This document shows, in pieces, positions 1-4,496 of a DNA stretch of 5,771 nt. The stretch is taken from positions 1 through 5,771 of the forward strand of contig JALVXW010000336.1 of assembly GCA_027038155.1 (NCBI GenBank). Direction: 5' to 3'. This stretch comes from Sulfurovum sp. GTDB lineage: Bacteria; Campylobacterota; Campylobacteria; Campylobacterales; Sulfurovaceae. The notes beneath the pieces were generated by a model. The model was given only the letters and a program-made list of their open reading frames with translations, was not told where the DNA came from and made no database searches. Numbering within the stretch: position 1 is the stretch's first letter; every line of letters starts with the position of its first letter. Made by a program: the position numbers and the translations under genes.

Positions 1-209
1 GCAATCTCTTCAGGGGTAAAGGATTCAAGTACATCTTCAAAGTATCTGTCCGGAAGTTCCAGTGCCACATCAGCGATAAGCTCTTTTGGAATAGCTTGCA
101 CCGCATCTGCAAAACTTTTATCGTTTAAATCTTTAAGAAGATTGGCTATTTCTGAAGGGTGCAACTCATCATGGGGATGTGCATTCAAATATTCTGTAAG
201 TTTATCCAT
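1..209 (-). CDS. mgtE: Magnesium transporter MgtE, N-terminal part (partial)
   Basis: Reading leftwards from ATG at 209, 69 codons are visible before the window ends, so the 3' part is missing. The peptide starts MDKLTEYLNAHP and continues with HPSEIANLLKDL, then alternating short helices (SFADAVQAIPKELIADV, LPDRYFEDVLESFTPEEIA). This matches the helical repeats of the cytoplasmic MgtE N domain, which in the family precedes two CBS domains and a five-helix Mg2+ channel; neither of those lies in the window. The family imports Mg2+ through the inner membrane, and the N domain takes part in Mg2+-sensing gating. A strong ribosome site, AAGGGGGA, lies just upstream of the ATG, with a good -10 box behind it. 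An unrelated protein with an MgtE-N-like domain cannot be excluded because only the first domain is seen. Confidence 0.75.
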   Translation of the reverse strand, partial: MDKLTEYLNAHPHDELHPSEIANLLKDLNDKSFADAVQAIPKELIADVALELPDRYFEDVLESFTPEEI

Positions 210-243
210 ATTAGTCCCCCTTAATATAAAAATGATTTGTGAA

Positions 244-274
244 ATTATACTTGATTAAAAGTTAAAAGTGTTAA
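244..274 (-). promoter_or_regulatory. Sigma-70 promoter for mgtE
   Basis: On the minus strand a perfect TATAAT -10 box lies at 249-244, about 35 nt before the mgtE ATG. There is no good -35 hexamer. Instead, TTTT runs recur roughly every 9-10 bases upstream (CTTTTAACACTTTTAAC), a pattern described for housekeeping promoters of Campylobacter and Helicobacter. The position, between the upstream terminator hairpin and a strong ribosome site, supports its use. Confidence 0.55.
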
Positions 275-307
275 AAGATTAAGCAGGTTCAATATCATTG
301 AAAAATA

Positions 308-336
308 TTATAAGGTCAATCATATTGACCTTATAA
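308..336 (-). terminator. Rho-independent terminator after the DUF2892 gene
   Basis: This is a perfect 13-bp inverted repeat (308-320 with 324-336, arm TTATAAGGTCAAT) with a 3-nt loop. It starts one base after the stop codon of the small membrane-protein gene. Read on the minus strand, the hairpin is followed by TAATATTTTTC, a U-rich tail. The stem is AT-rich but long. It separates the small gene from mgtE. Confidence 0.7.
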
Positions 337-337
337 A

Positions 338-526
338 TTATTTTGTCTCAATATCACATTTTTTAGTGATAATACAAAGTGGACAAAAGTTAGAAAGTCC
401 TGCAATAAGTGGTACAACGCCCAAAAAGAACCATTTGTTTCCAGTTACAAACCCTGTTGTAATCAGTACCAAACCAACAACTATCCTAATGGGTCTACAT
501 ATTTTTCTTATTTTATTGACATCCAT
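338..526 (-). CDS. DUF2892 / YgaP-like small inner-membrane protein
   Basis: A 62-residue protein with the layout of the DUF2892 (YgaP transmembrane domain) family. It has a basic N-terminus (NKIRKICRPIR), a first membrane helix at about residues 14-29 (IVVGLVLITTGFVTG), a short turn with NKWFF, and a second helix at about 33-52 ending in the typical FCPLC. C48 and C51 form a CxxC pair; C10 and C57 are extra cysteines. In YgaP this domain anchors a rhodanese and dimerises it; no rhodanese is fused here, so the role of the stand-alone form is unknown. The start at 526 is supported by TGGAG about 8 nt upstream. A hairpin terminator follows the stop directly, so the gene probably ends its transcript. 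Confidence 0.8.
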   Translation of the reverse strand: MDVNKIRKICRPIRIVVGLVLITTGFVTGNKWFFLGVVPLIAGLSNFCPLCIITKKCDIETK

Positions 527-554
527 AAGTTACTCCATATAAATATTTTTTGAC

Positions 555-560
555 ATTGTA
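555..560 (-). promoter_or_regulatory. Possible -10 box for the DUF2892 gene
   Basis: On the minus strand TACAAT lies at 560-555, about 28 nt before the ATG at 526, with a T-rich stretch upstream and no clear -35. The 133-bp gap and the hairpin upstream make a separate promoter reasonable, but the match is short. Confidence 0.35.
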
Positions 561-577
561 GTGTAAAATACTTAGAA

Positions 578-616
578 GAACCTCTAAAAAATATATTGTT
601 TCAATCAGAGGAATCC
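578..616. repeat. Short imperfect inverted repeat sharing a 10-mer with element A ends
   Basis: GAACCTCTAA at 578-587 is identical to ten bases of the terminal repeat of the 851-1116 element (853-862, and reversed at 1105-1114). About 20 bp away, CAGAGGAATCC at 606-616 resembles the opposite end in reverse (CCTCT core). It may be a decayed remnant of a related element or a weak stem (CCTCT/AGAGG). The match is short enough that chance cannot be excluded. Confidence 0.25.
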
Positions 617-639
617 AACAGTCTTCCAAGGCAAGACAA

Positions 640-661
640 AAAGAGATAAAACTCTCTCTTT
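640..661 (-). terminator. Likely terminator of the 59-aa gene
   Basis: The minus strand reads AAAGAGA, an 8-nt loop, TCTCTTT (arms 661-655 and 646-640), followed by TTGTC, giving a U-rich run after the stem. It overlaps the TAA stop of the 59-aa gene. A second small hairpin (621-637, GTCTT/AAGAC) follows. The stem is AT/AG-rich and weak, so confidence is moderate. Confidence 0.4.
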
Positions 662-839
662 ACTCCTTAAACCGACTCTCGCCTAGGGTGACAACCTTGC
701 CTTTAGAGAGTTCACTTAAGATATAAGTCAATGTCCCCTCCGCATCTGCTTCAGGCATCTCTTCAGCTATGATACGAAGAGCCTCTTTTTTAGAAATTTG
801 TGTCCATTTTTTTTCGTAGATATATTGGGTATATAACAT
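660..839 (-). CDS. 59-aa protein of unknown function
   Basis: From ATG at 839 the protein is MLYTQYIYEKKWTQISKKEA, then a helical acidic stretch (LRIIAEEMPEADAEGTLTYI), ending in SKGKVVTLGESRFKE. It has no signal peptide or membrane span, looks like a small soluble alpha/beta protein, and I do not recognise the family. The frame stays open upstream to a TTG at 893, which would add 18 residues. Those are encoded by the end of the inverted-repeat element next door (MQNPLWVLPIIRGSLNFV), so I prefer ATG 839 (or the adjacent GTG at 842). No convincing ribosome site remains before it, because the element lies just 8 nt upstream of that GTG. Before insertion the gene would have followed the 64-aa gene with a 7-nt gap. 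Expression today is uncertain. Confidence 0.55.
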   Translation of the reverse strand: MLYTQYIYEKKWTQISKKEALRIIAEEMPEADAEGTLTYILSELSKGKVVTLGESRFKE

Positions 840-846
840 CACAAAG

Positions 847-881
847 TTAAGGGAACCTCTAATAATAGGTAATACCCACAA
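847..881. repeat. Left terminal inverted repeat of element A plus TTAA flank
   Basis: The arm is 35 bp including the TTAA flank (847-850) and pairs with 1086-1120 with a single mismatch at 871. Its inner end reads ATACCCACAA. Read on the minus strand it contains TATTAT followed by AGAGG, which could act as an outward -10 box, though no matching -35 is seen. Confidence 0.85.
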
Positions 882-1116
882 TGGGTTTTGCAAATGTGAG
901 ATTGTGCAAGAGATTTATGAGTCCTAGCCATAGCTAAGACGAAATAAATATCTTGTGCAAGATTGCGTTTGCAAAGCCCACCCTTTGGGCATCTCTAGCT
1001 TTCCCCTATGCGTTGTTACTCTTTTTCACCTTAGCTACGGCTAGGGTTTCAAAAGAGTGCCTAGCCTAGAGAAAAGCTAGAGATGTTGTGGGTATCACCT
1101 ATTATTAGAGGTTCCC
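851..1116. mobile_element. MITE-like element A (266 bp) with long terminal inverted repeats
   Basis: The outer ends are inverted copies of each other: 847-881 pairs with 1086-1120 with one mismatch in 35 (871/1096). The repeats begin GGGAACCTCTAATAATAGGT, and TTAA stands outside both ends (847-850 and 1117-1120), consistent with a 4-bp target duplication. No coding potential for a transposase is present. A TTAA target fits the YTAR rule of the IS5 group within the IS5 family, but the palindromic flank makes the exact end ambiguous and I cannot assign the parent transposon. The element lies exactly between the stop of the 64-aa gene and the start of the 59-aa gene. Its interior is structured rather than random, as described in a separate entry. 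Confidence 0.8.
883..1085. other. Two-arm folded interior of element A
   Basis: Inside the terminal stem two further stems sit almost edge to edge. Arm 1 pairs GGGTTTTGCAAA (883-894) with TTTGCAAAGCCC (968-979), 11 of 12. Arm 2 pairs 990-1004 with 1071-1085 (CATCTCTAGCTTT core), 14 of 15. With the terminal repeats this makes a three-way junction. Each arm has its own tip: arm 1 a 20-nt hairpin (921-940, GTCCTAGC/GCTAAGAC), arm 2 a stem ACTCTTTT/AAAAGAGT (1018-1025/1051-1058) holding TAGCTACGGCTA. The two tips are near-perfect reverse complements (923-938 and 1031-1046), so they could also pair with each other. A 10-bp direct repeat, TTGTGCAAGA, occurs at 902-911 and 953-962. Confidence 0.6.
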
Positions 1117-1120
1117 TTAA
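1086..1120. repeat. Right terminal inverted repeat of element A plus TTAA flank
   Basis: Inverted partner of 847-881 with one mismatch (1096). The TTAA flank at 1117-1120 contains the stop codon of the 64-aa gene (TAA, 1119-1117 on the minus strand), so the insertion left that protein's end intact. Confidence 0.85.
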
Positions 1121-1311
1121 ATAACTCCAATCTCTGCAAAGATAGGCTCTACTTTCATCCACCAGCTCTCCAGCACATTGTTAAGGTCTGAAATAGCACG
1201 TTTTTCTTTTTTCCACTCCTGTATCTTTTCAATAATAAGTGGCTTCTCCTCTTCTGAAATATGTTTAGATTTTTCTATCTGCTCTACGGCTTTGGCTATT
1301 TTATGTTCCAT
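1117..1311 (-). CDS. 64-aa helical protein of unknown function
   Basis: A small, charged, mostly helical soluble protein: MEHKIAKAVEQIEKSKHISE, then EEKPLIIEKIQEWKKEKRAI, then a tail with a tryptophan pair (ESWWMKVEPIFAEIGVI). No signal peptide, cysteine or known motif is seen and I do not recognise the family. The start at 1311 is well supported by AAGGAG six bases upstream and by a consensus promoter behind it. The gene is boxed in by two mobile elements: B beyond its promoter and A immediately after its TAA stop. Before these insertions it would have sat between the methyltransferase and the 59-aa gene in one transcript, so a link to that methyltransferase is possible but unproven. Confidence 0.7.
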   Translation of the reverse strand: MEHKIAKAVEQIEKSKHISEEEKPLIIEKIQEWKKEKRAISDLNNVLESWWMKVEPIFAEIGVI

Positions 1312-1331
1312 GGTGTACTCCTTATTGGTTT

Positions 1332-1360
1332 ATTGTAGGACTTTTTTTCGTTTTTGTCAA
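1332..1360 (-). promoter_or_regulatory. Consensus sigma-70 promoter for the 64-aa gene
   Basis: On the minus strand TTGACA (1360-1355) and TACAAT (1337-1332) are separated by exactly 17 bp, and the gene's AAGGAG ribosome site follows a few bases later. This is the best promoter in the window. Its -35 box straddles the edge of element B's target duplication: TTGA comes from the duplicated TCAAT and CA from the flank. If element B is removed, this promoter falls inside the last codons of the upstream methyltransferase gene. Confidence 0.7.
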
Positions 1361-1361
1361 T
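1357..1361. repeat. Target-site duplication of element B (left copy)
   Basis: TCAAT directly abuts the left end of element B and is repeated in the same orientation at the right end. It contributes TTGA of the minus-strand -35 box of the 64-aa gene. Confidence 0.8.
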
Positions 1362-1380
1362 CCCAAATCTCGAAATAGAA
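1362..1380. repeat. Left terminal inverted repeat of element B
   Basis: A 19-bp arm identical to the reverse complement of 1504-1522. Beyond it the similarity resumes after a one-base gap (GAATTC versus GAAATTC). Confidence 0.85.
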
Positions 1381-1503
1381 TTCTTTGAATTTGCTTTATG
1401 CTCGCATTTGTGGGGTTTGCATAAAATTTGAGTCGCACCCTTAGGTTCGGCGATGAGCTTGATGCGAAGTCCACGAATGCGATGATGATATAAAGTCATG
1501 AAT

Positions 1504-1522
1504 TTCTATTTCGAGATTTGGG
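1504..1522. repeat. Right terminal inverted repeat of element B
   Basis: A 19-bp arm. On the minus strand it encodes the end of the methyltransferase, CAAATCTCGAAATAG (Q-I-S-K-stop), so the element provides that gene's termination codon. The other arm reads QISK-stop on the plus strand in the same way. Confidence 0.85.
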
Positions 1523-2441
1523 TCAATATTTTCGTTGCAGTCAAAAAAAGATACTGCTTCCCTGTAATGGTGACTCTGTATCTCTTTTGCTGAAGATACT
1601 TTTTACAAAAGATGATATCACTCAAGAGAAGACTCATCTCATTCATCGCATAGTTGGGAGCTTTGGCTCCATAAATAAGCTCTCCATCAATCCAACGAGC
1701 ATTAGGAAAGCCTAATATAATGGCACTCTCCTCTTTAAGGTAATGTTGCACGAGGTGCATAAAAAATGGTTTAAAAGGGATGCTTGGGCTTTGGAGTGTA
1801 CCGATGCTTATGAGCAAATCAAACTTCCCTAACCCCAAACTATCTATCTTATTTATATCTTCTACATAAAAGTGTACATTCTCACCTTTAAAGTGCTCTT
1901 TGGCGTAGGCTATGGCACTGTGTGAGTGGTCTATACCTGTCAAAGAGAGATTGTGATAGGTTTGGGTATCAAGATGTTTTCTGATGATATCAAACTCGTC
2001 TGCTCTATTGACCCCCAAATTAAGTATATCTGTACGCTGTGCAACAGTAACATTCTCTAGTGCTTGGGTGTAGTAGTAGAGAAAAGCAGGCTCCTCCATC
2101 TTGTATATCTGCCAAAAGTGTGATGCAGTGCCATATTTCTCACACTCTTTTGCATCATGGTGAAAACTGTGTGTTTTTGACAACTTCTTAAAAGACAACT
2201 TAACCAAAGGGTAAGTAGTCTCTTTGGGTGTAAGCATCCTTGCATAAAGCAGTTCAGCCAAATCTGTCCATGCTTTATAGCCTCTATAGAGGTATGTGGT
2301 CTTGCCTATGTGTATGGGTGTGCCTGCATACCCTTGGGCGACATCGGGGTTTAATACCTCAAAAGAGACTTCATCTCTCTCTTTGAGTATTGTTTGAAGC
2401 AGAGGAAGTATCTCTTGCATCGTTTCGATAGTGAAGTACAT
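1506..2441 (-). CDS. Class I SAM-dependent methyltransferase, 3' end replaced by element B
   Basis: A 311-residue cytoplasmic protein. The second half has a Rossmann-type methyltransferase fold: motif I DILNLGVNRADEFDII (about 138-153, an atypical version of the glycine-rich SAM loop), acidic GIDHS after strand 2 (169-173), EDINKI (194-199), and KFDLLISIGTLQS (206-218) as strand 4. The first 130 residues form a separate region of unknown role. The substrate cannot be told from sequence. The start at 2441 is supported by AAAGGA 7 nt upstream. The last four residues and stop (QISK-TAG) lie in the inverted repeat of element B. Without it the frame would run on as KTKKSPTINQ to a TAA at 1324-1322, so the tail is altered but the catalytic fold is complete and the protein is probably functional. 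It diverges from the flavoprotein gene. Confidence 0.8.
   Translation of the reverse strand: MYFTIETMQEILPLLQTILKERDEVSFEVLNPDVAQGYAGTPIHIGKTTYLYRGYKAWTDLAELLYARMLTPKETTYPLVKLSFKKLSKTHSFHHDAKECEKYGTASHFWQIYKMEEPAFLYYYTQALENVTVAQRTDILNLGVNRADEFDIIRKHLDTQTYHNLSLTGIDHSHSAIAYAKEHFKGENVHFYVEDINKIDSLGLGKFDLLISIGTLQSPSIPFKPFFMHLVQHYLKEESAIILGFPNARWIDGELIYGAKAPNYAMNEMSLLLSDIIFCKKYLQQKRYRVTITGKQYLFLTATKILTQISK
1523..1527. repeat. Target-site duplication of element B (right copy)
   Basis: TCAAT directly follows the right end of element B, in the same orientation as the copy at 1357-1361. It lies inside the methyltransferase gene, in the codons for its final I-L-T. Confidence 0.8.
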
Positions 2442-2446
2442 CTAAG

Positions 2447-2459
2447 TATCCTTTGGATA
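2447..2459. promoter_or_regulatory. 13-bp palindrome in the divergent intergenic gap
   Basis: TATCC-TTT-GGATA lies in the 28-bp gap between the two divergent start codons. On the minus strand it supplies the AAAGGA ribosome site of the methyltransferase. On the plus strand GGAT lies about 11 nt before the flavoprotein ATG. It could be an operator, but its overlap with a ribosome site may be explanation enough. Confidence 0.3.
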
Positions 2460-2469
2460 GTATTTTACC

Positions 2470-3735
2470 ATGAATCACATAGCAAAAAGATATGCACTTA
2501 TCGTAGTAGGCTCTGGGGCGGCTGGAATGATGGCTGCGATTACGGCTGCACGTAGAGGTAAAAGTGTACTTTTGCTTGAAAAACTCTCTAACATAGGTGC
2601 CAAACTCAAAGCCACTGGTGGTGGACGCTGCAACCTTACCAATACTTTGGACAATGAAACATTTATGGCACGTTTTGGAAGAGATGGACGCTTTATGTCG
2701 CCAGCACTTGAAGCCCTTGATCACAAAGCACTCATGGCATTTTTTGCGGAACTTGGTGTAGAGAGTCATGCCCCAGATGGCTACAGGGTCTTTCCTGTTA
2801 CACACTCCTCCTCTACGATTATTGATGCGATGCTTCAAGAGATGCAACGCTTAGGCGTAGAGATACGATGTTCACAAAAAGTAGAAGAGCTACGCCATGA
2901 AAACAACAAAATCATAGGGGTCAAAACACAGACACATAACTATGATGCTTCAGCTGTGGTCATCGCTACTGGTGGCAAGGGGTATCCTGTATTGGGTGCA
3001 GAGGGAGATGGCTACACTATGGCAGAGGCTACAGGGCACAAAGTGACTGAGTGCTACCCTGCCATGATGCCACTAAAAGTCAAAGAGTCATGGGTAGCCA
3101 ACTGTCGTGCTGACACCATTGCCAAGGTACAGATGGTGGTTGATATGAAAAAATATAAAAAATTCTCCGCCACAGGAGACCTTATCTTTACCAAAAATGG
3201 TATTCGTGGACCGGTAGTATTGGACTTTTCTCGTGAGATTACGCCACTCTTAGCCAAGTTTGACGAAGTTCCAGTACGTGCCAACCTCACAAAAGGACGC
3301 AATGAAGAGCAGATACGTCAACATTTTAAACAAGTGTTAGAGAAACATCCAGATATAACAACACTAGAACTCTTACGCACACTCTTACCAGAGTCTGTAA
3401 GTCTAGCACTATGTAATCTAGCAGAGGTTGACCCTGCCCTCACACTCGCTAAACAAAAAGGGCTAAACCGAGACAGACTCATTCGTTTACTTGCATGGAC
3501 ACCCCTTACCATCAATGGTCACGACGGTTTTAAAATGGCGATGATTACACGTGGAGGCATACATCTCAAAGAGATAGACCCCTACACTATGCAGAGTAAA
3601 AAGATAGAAGGGTTGTACTTTTGTGGGGAAGTAATGAACATTGATGGCCCTTGTGGTGGATACAACTTGCAATGGAGCTTTGCTTCTGGTTTTTTAGCGG
3701 GTACAAACACTATGAAAATGAAGGCAGATACATAG
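2470..3735 (+). CDS. HI0933/BaiN-like NAD(P)/FAD-dependent oxidoreductase
   Basis: A full-length 421-residue flavoprotein of the HI0933 (YhiN/BaiN/RdsA) family. It has an N-terminal dinucleotide fold VVGSGAAGMMAA (12-23) with GSGAAG at 14-19 and the ribose-binding Glu at 37, the family signature GGGRCNLTNT (50-59), a second FAD segment VVIATGGKGYPVLG (163-176), and a C-terminal FAD segment FCGEVMNIDGPCGGYNLQWS (384-403). Relatives bind FAD and are thought to act as reductases; the physiological substrate is mostly unknown outside gut bile-acid BaiN, so none is assigned. It is soluble, with no signal peptide. The start at 2470 fits the family length, but the ribosome site is weak (GGAT 11 nt upstream). 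TAGTAT at 2458-2463 could be a -10 box giving a near-leaderless message. The next gene lies 115 bp downstream and has its own promoter. Confidence 0.88.
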   Translation: MNHIAKRYALIVVGSGAAGMMAAITAARRGKSVLLLEKLSNIGAKLKATGGGRCNLTNTLDNETFMARFGRDGRFMSPALEALDHKALMAFFAELGVESHAPDGYRVFPVTHSSSTIIDAMLQEMQRLGVEIRCSQKVEELRHENNKIIGVKTQTHNYDASAVVIATGGKGYPVLGAEGDGYTMAEATGHKVTECYPAMMPLKVKESWVANCRADTIAKVQMVVDMKKYKKFSATGDLIFTKNGIRGPVVLDFSREITPLLAKFDEVPVRANLTKGRNEEQIRQHFKQVLEKHPDITTLELLRTLLPESVSLALCNLAEVDPALTLAKQKGLNRDRLIRLLAWTPLTINGHDGFKMAMITRGGIHLKEIDPYTMQSKKIEGLYFCGEVMNIDGPCGGYNLQWSFASGFLAGTNTMKMKADT

Positions 3736-3819
3736 GGTTGCATACTATGAGATTGAAATTTGAGCATTCCGTAAGTTATAAAAAGGTACCTTCGGAAGCA
3801 GGTTCCCAAAAGTAAGTTT

Positions 3820-3828
3820 TGCTAAAAT
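3820..3828 (+). promoter_or_regulatory. Extended -10 promoter for the TehB-like methyltransferase
   Basis: TGCTAAAAT, an extended -10 (TGn + TAAAAT), ends 22 nt before the ATG at 3851, with T/A-rich sequence and no clear -35 upstream. The rest of the 115-bp gap (3736-3850) holds a partial inverted repeat around GGTACCTTCGGAAG (3785-3798) but no T-tailed terminator. Confidence 0.45.
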
Positions 3829-3850
3829 AATATCAAAAAAGGCTGTAACT

Positions 3851-4432
3851 ATGGCATTAGAAGACAAAATCCGTTGGAATGAAAAACATTCTAAAAATAT
3901 GATGCCTCAAGAGCCTATAGCACTTATCAAAAAGTATGCTCCTTTGGCTAAAGGCAAAGATGCATTAGATATAGCTTGCGGTAATGGTAGACACAGTAGA
4001 TATTTAGCCTCGTTAGGCTTTGAAGTAGATGCCTTAGATATATCCTCTGTTGCAATAAAGCAACTGCAAGAGATAAATAACATACATGCCAAAGAGGTAG
4101 ATTTTGACACCTACACTTTAAAGAAGCAAGCATATGACCTCATTGTTGTTACCTATTTTTTAGAACGTAAACTTTTCCCTCAAATGGTAGAGGCACTCAG
4201 ACCAAATGGCATATTAATCATAGAAACATTTATACATCACAAAAAGAACGAACGCACCCCCTCCAATCCTGCTTTTAGGCTTAAAGAGGGTGAACTAAAA
4301 AATTATTTTGAGAAGAAATTGGAAATTATCTATTTAGAGGAGTGGTGGGATAGAGACTATCAAGGTTTTAAAACCATGAAAACATCCATGGTAGCTAAGA
4401 AAAATGCTAAAATTGAAAAAATAGAACAATAA
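3851..4432 (+). CDS. TehB-like class I SAM-dependent methyltransferase
   Basis: A 193-residue soluble methyltransferase, close to the usual TehB-like length of about 190-200. The N-terminus has the family's RWNEKH. The SAM loop is ALDIACGNGRHSRYLASLG (38-56), followed by strand 2 with the ribose-binding acid, EVDALDIS (58-65). Strand 4 is YDLIVVTYFLER, and the post-motif strand GILIIETFIHH is followed by FRLKEGELKNYF, typical of the TehB/Methyltransf_11 group. Such enzymes act on small molecules or, in TehB, on tellurite and selenium compounds; the substrate here is not predictable. AAAAAAGG lies 8-9 nt before the ATG and an extended -10 box precedes it. It is not similar in layout to the other methyltransferase in this window, which has an extra N-terminal region. 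Confidence 0.82.
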   Translation: MALEDKIRWNEKHSKNMMPQEPIALIKKYAPLAKGKDALDIACGNGRHSRYLASLGFEVDALDISSVAIKQLQEINNIHAKEVDFDTYTLKKQAYDLIVVTYFLERKLFPQMVEALRPNGILIIETFIHHKKNERTPSNPAFRLKEGELKNYFEKKLEIIYLEEWWDRDYQGFKTMKTSMVAKKNAKIEKIEQ

Positions 4433-4458
4433 CATGCATTTTGCAAGTACAAATAGAT

Positions 4459-4464
4459 TATAAT
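4459..4464 (+). promoter_or_regulatory. -10 box for the 161-aa membrane-anchored protein
   Basis: A perfect TATAAT lies 32 nt before the ATG at 4497, with no -35 hexamer at the right distance (TTGCAA at 4441-4446 is only 12 bp away). The AAGAGG ribosome site at 4485-4490 follows. The box sits in the 64-bp gap after the methyltransferase, so the gene may be transcribed on its own. Confidence 0.5.
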
Positions 4465-4496
4465 ATTTTCAAATAAACTACATTAAGAGGAAAAAA

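Larger units (their letters stand above)
1362..1522. mobile_element. MITE-like element B (161 bp) with 5-bp target duplication
   Basis: Perfect 19-bp terminal inverted repeats (1362-1380 and 1504-1522, starting CCCAAATCTCGAAATAG) are flanked by direct TCAAT repeats (1357-1361 and 1523-1527), the hallmark of transposition. The interior continues as an imperfect palindrome: TCGCATTTGTGGGGTTTGC on the left matches the reverse complement of the right (TCGCATTCGTGGACTTCGC) at 15 of 19 positions, so the whole element could fold into a long hairpin. It carries no transposase. An open frame on the minus strand crosses it, but nothing supports translation. Ends starting CC and a 5-bp duplication resemble IS1380-type elements such as ISEcp1; this is a weak family guess. 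It is unrelated in sequence to element A. Confidence 0.85.

Noticed and set aside
976..990. GCCCA-CCCTT-TGGGC hairpin as a separate terminator
   Set aside because: It is inside element A, overlaps one arm of the larger fold, and has no T-run; treated as part of the element.
1178..1378. 66-codon plus-strand open frame opposite the 64-aa gene
   Set aside because: It is antisense to a better-supported gene with its own promoter and ribosome site, and its end (QISK) comes from the element B repeat.
1296..1499. 67-codon minus-strand open frame crossing element B and its flank
   Set aside because: It lies almost wholly within the palindromic mobile element, has no ribosome site of note, and overlaps the promoter and start of the 64-aa gene; it is best explained as a by-product of the element.
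2371..2847. 158-codon minus-strand open frame
   Set aside because: It is antisense to the flavoprotein N-terminus and overlaps the methyltransferase start; the composition is not protein-like and both genuine genes are clear.
3785..3806. GGTACCTTCGGAAGCAGGTTCC as a terminator after the flavoprotein gene
   Set aside because: The arms pair imperfectly with a bulge and no T-run follows on the plus strand.
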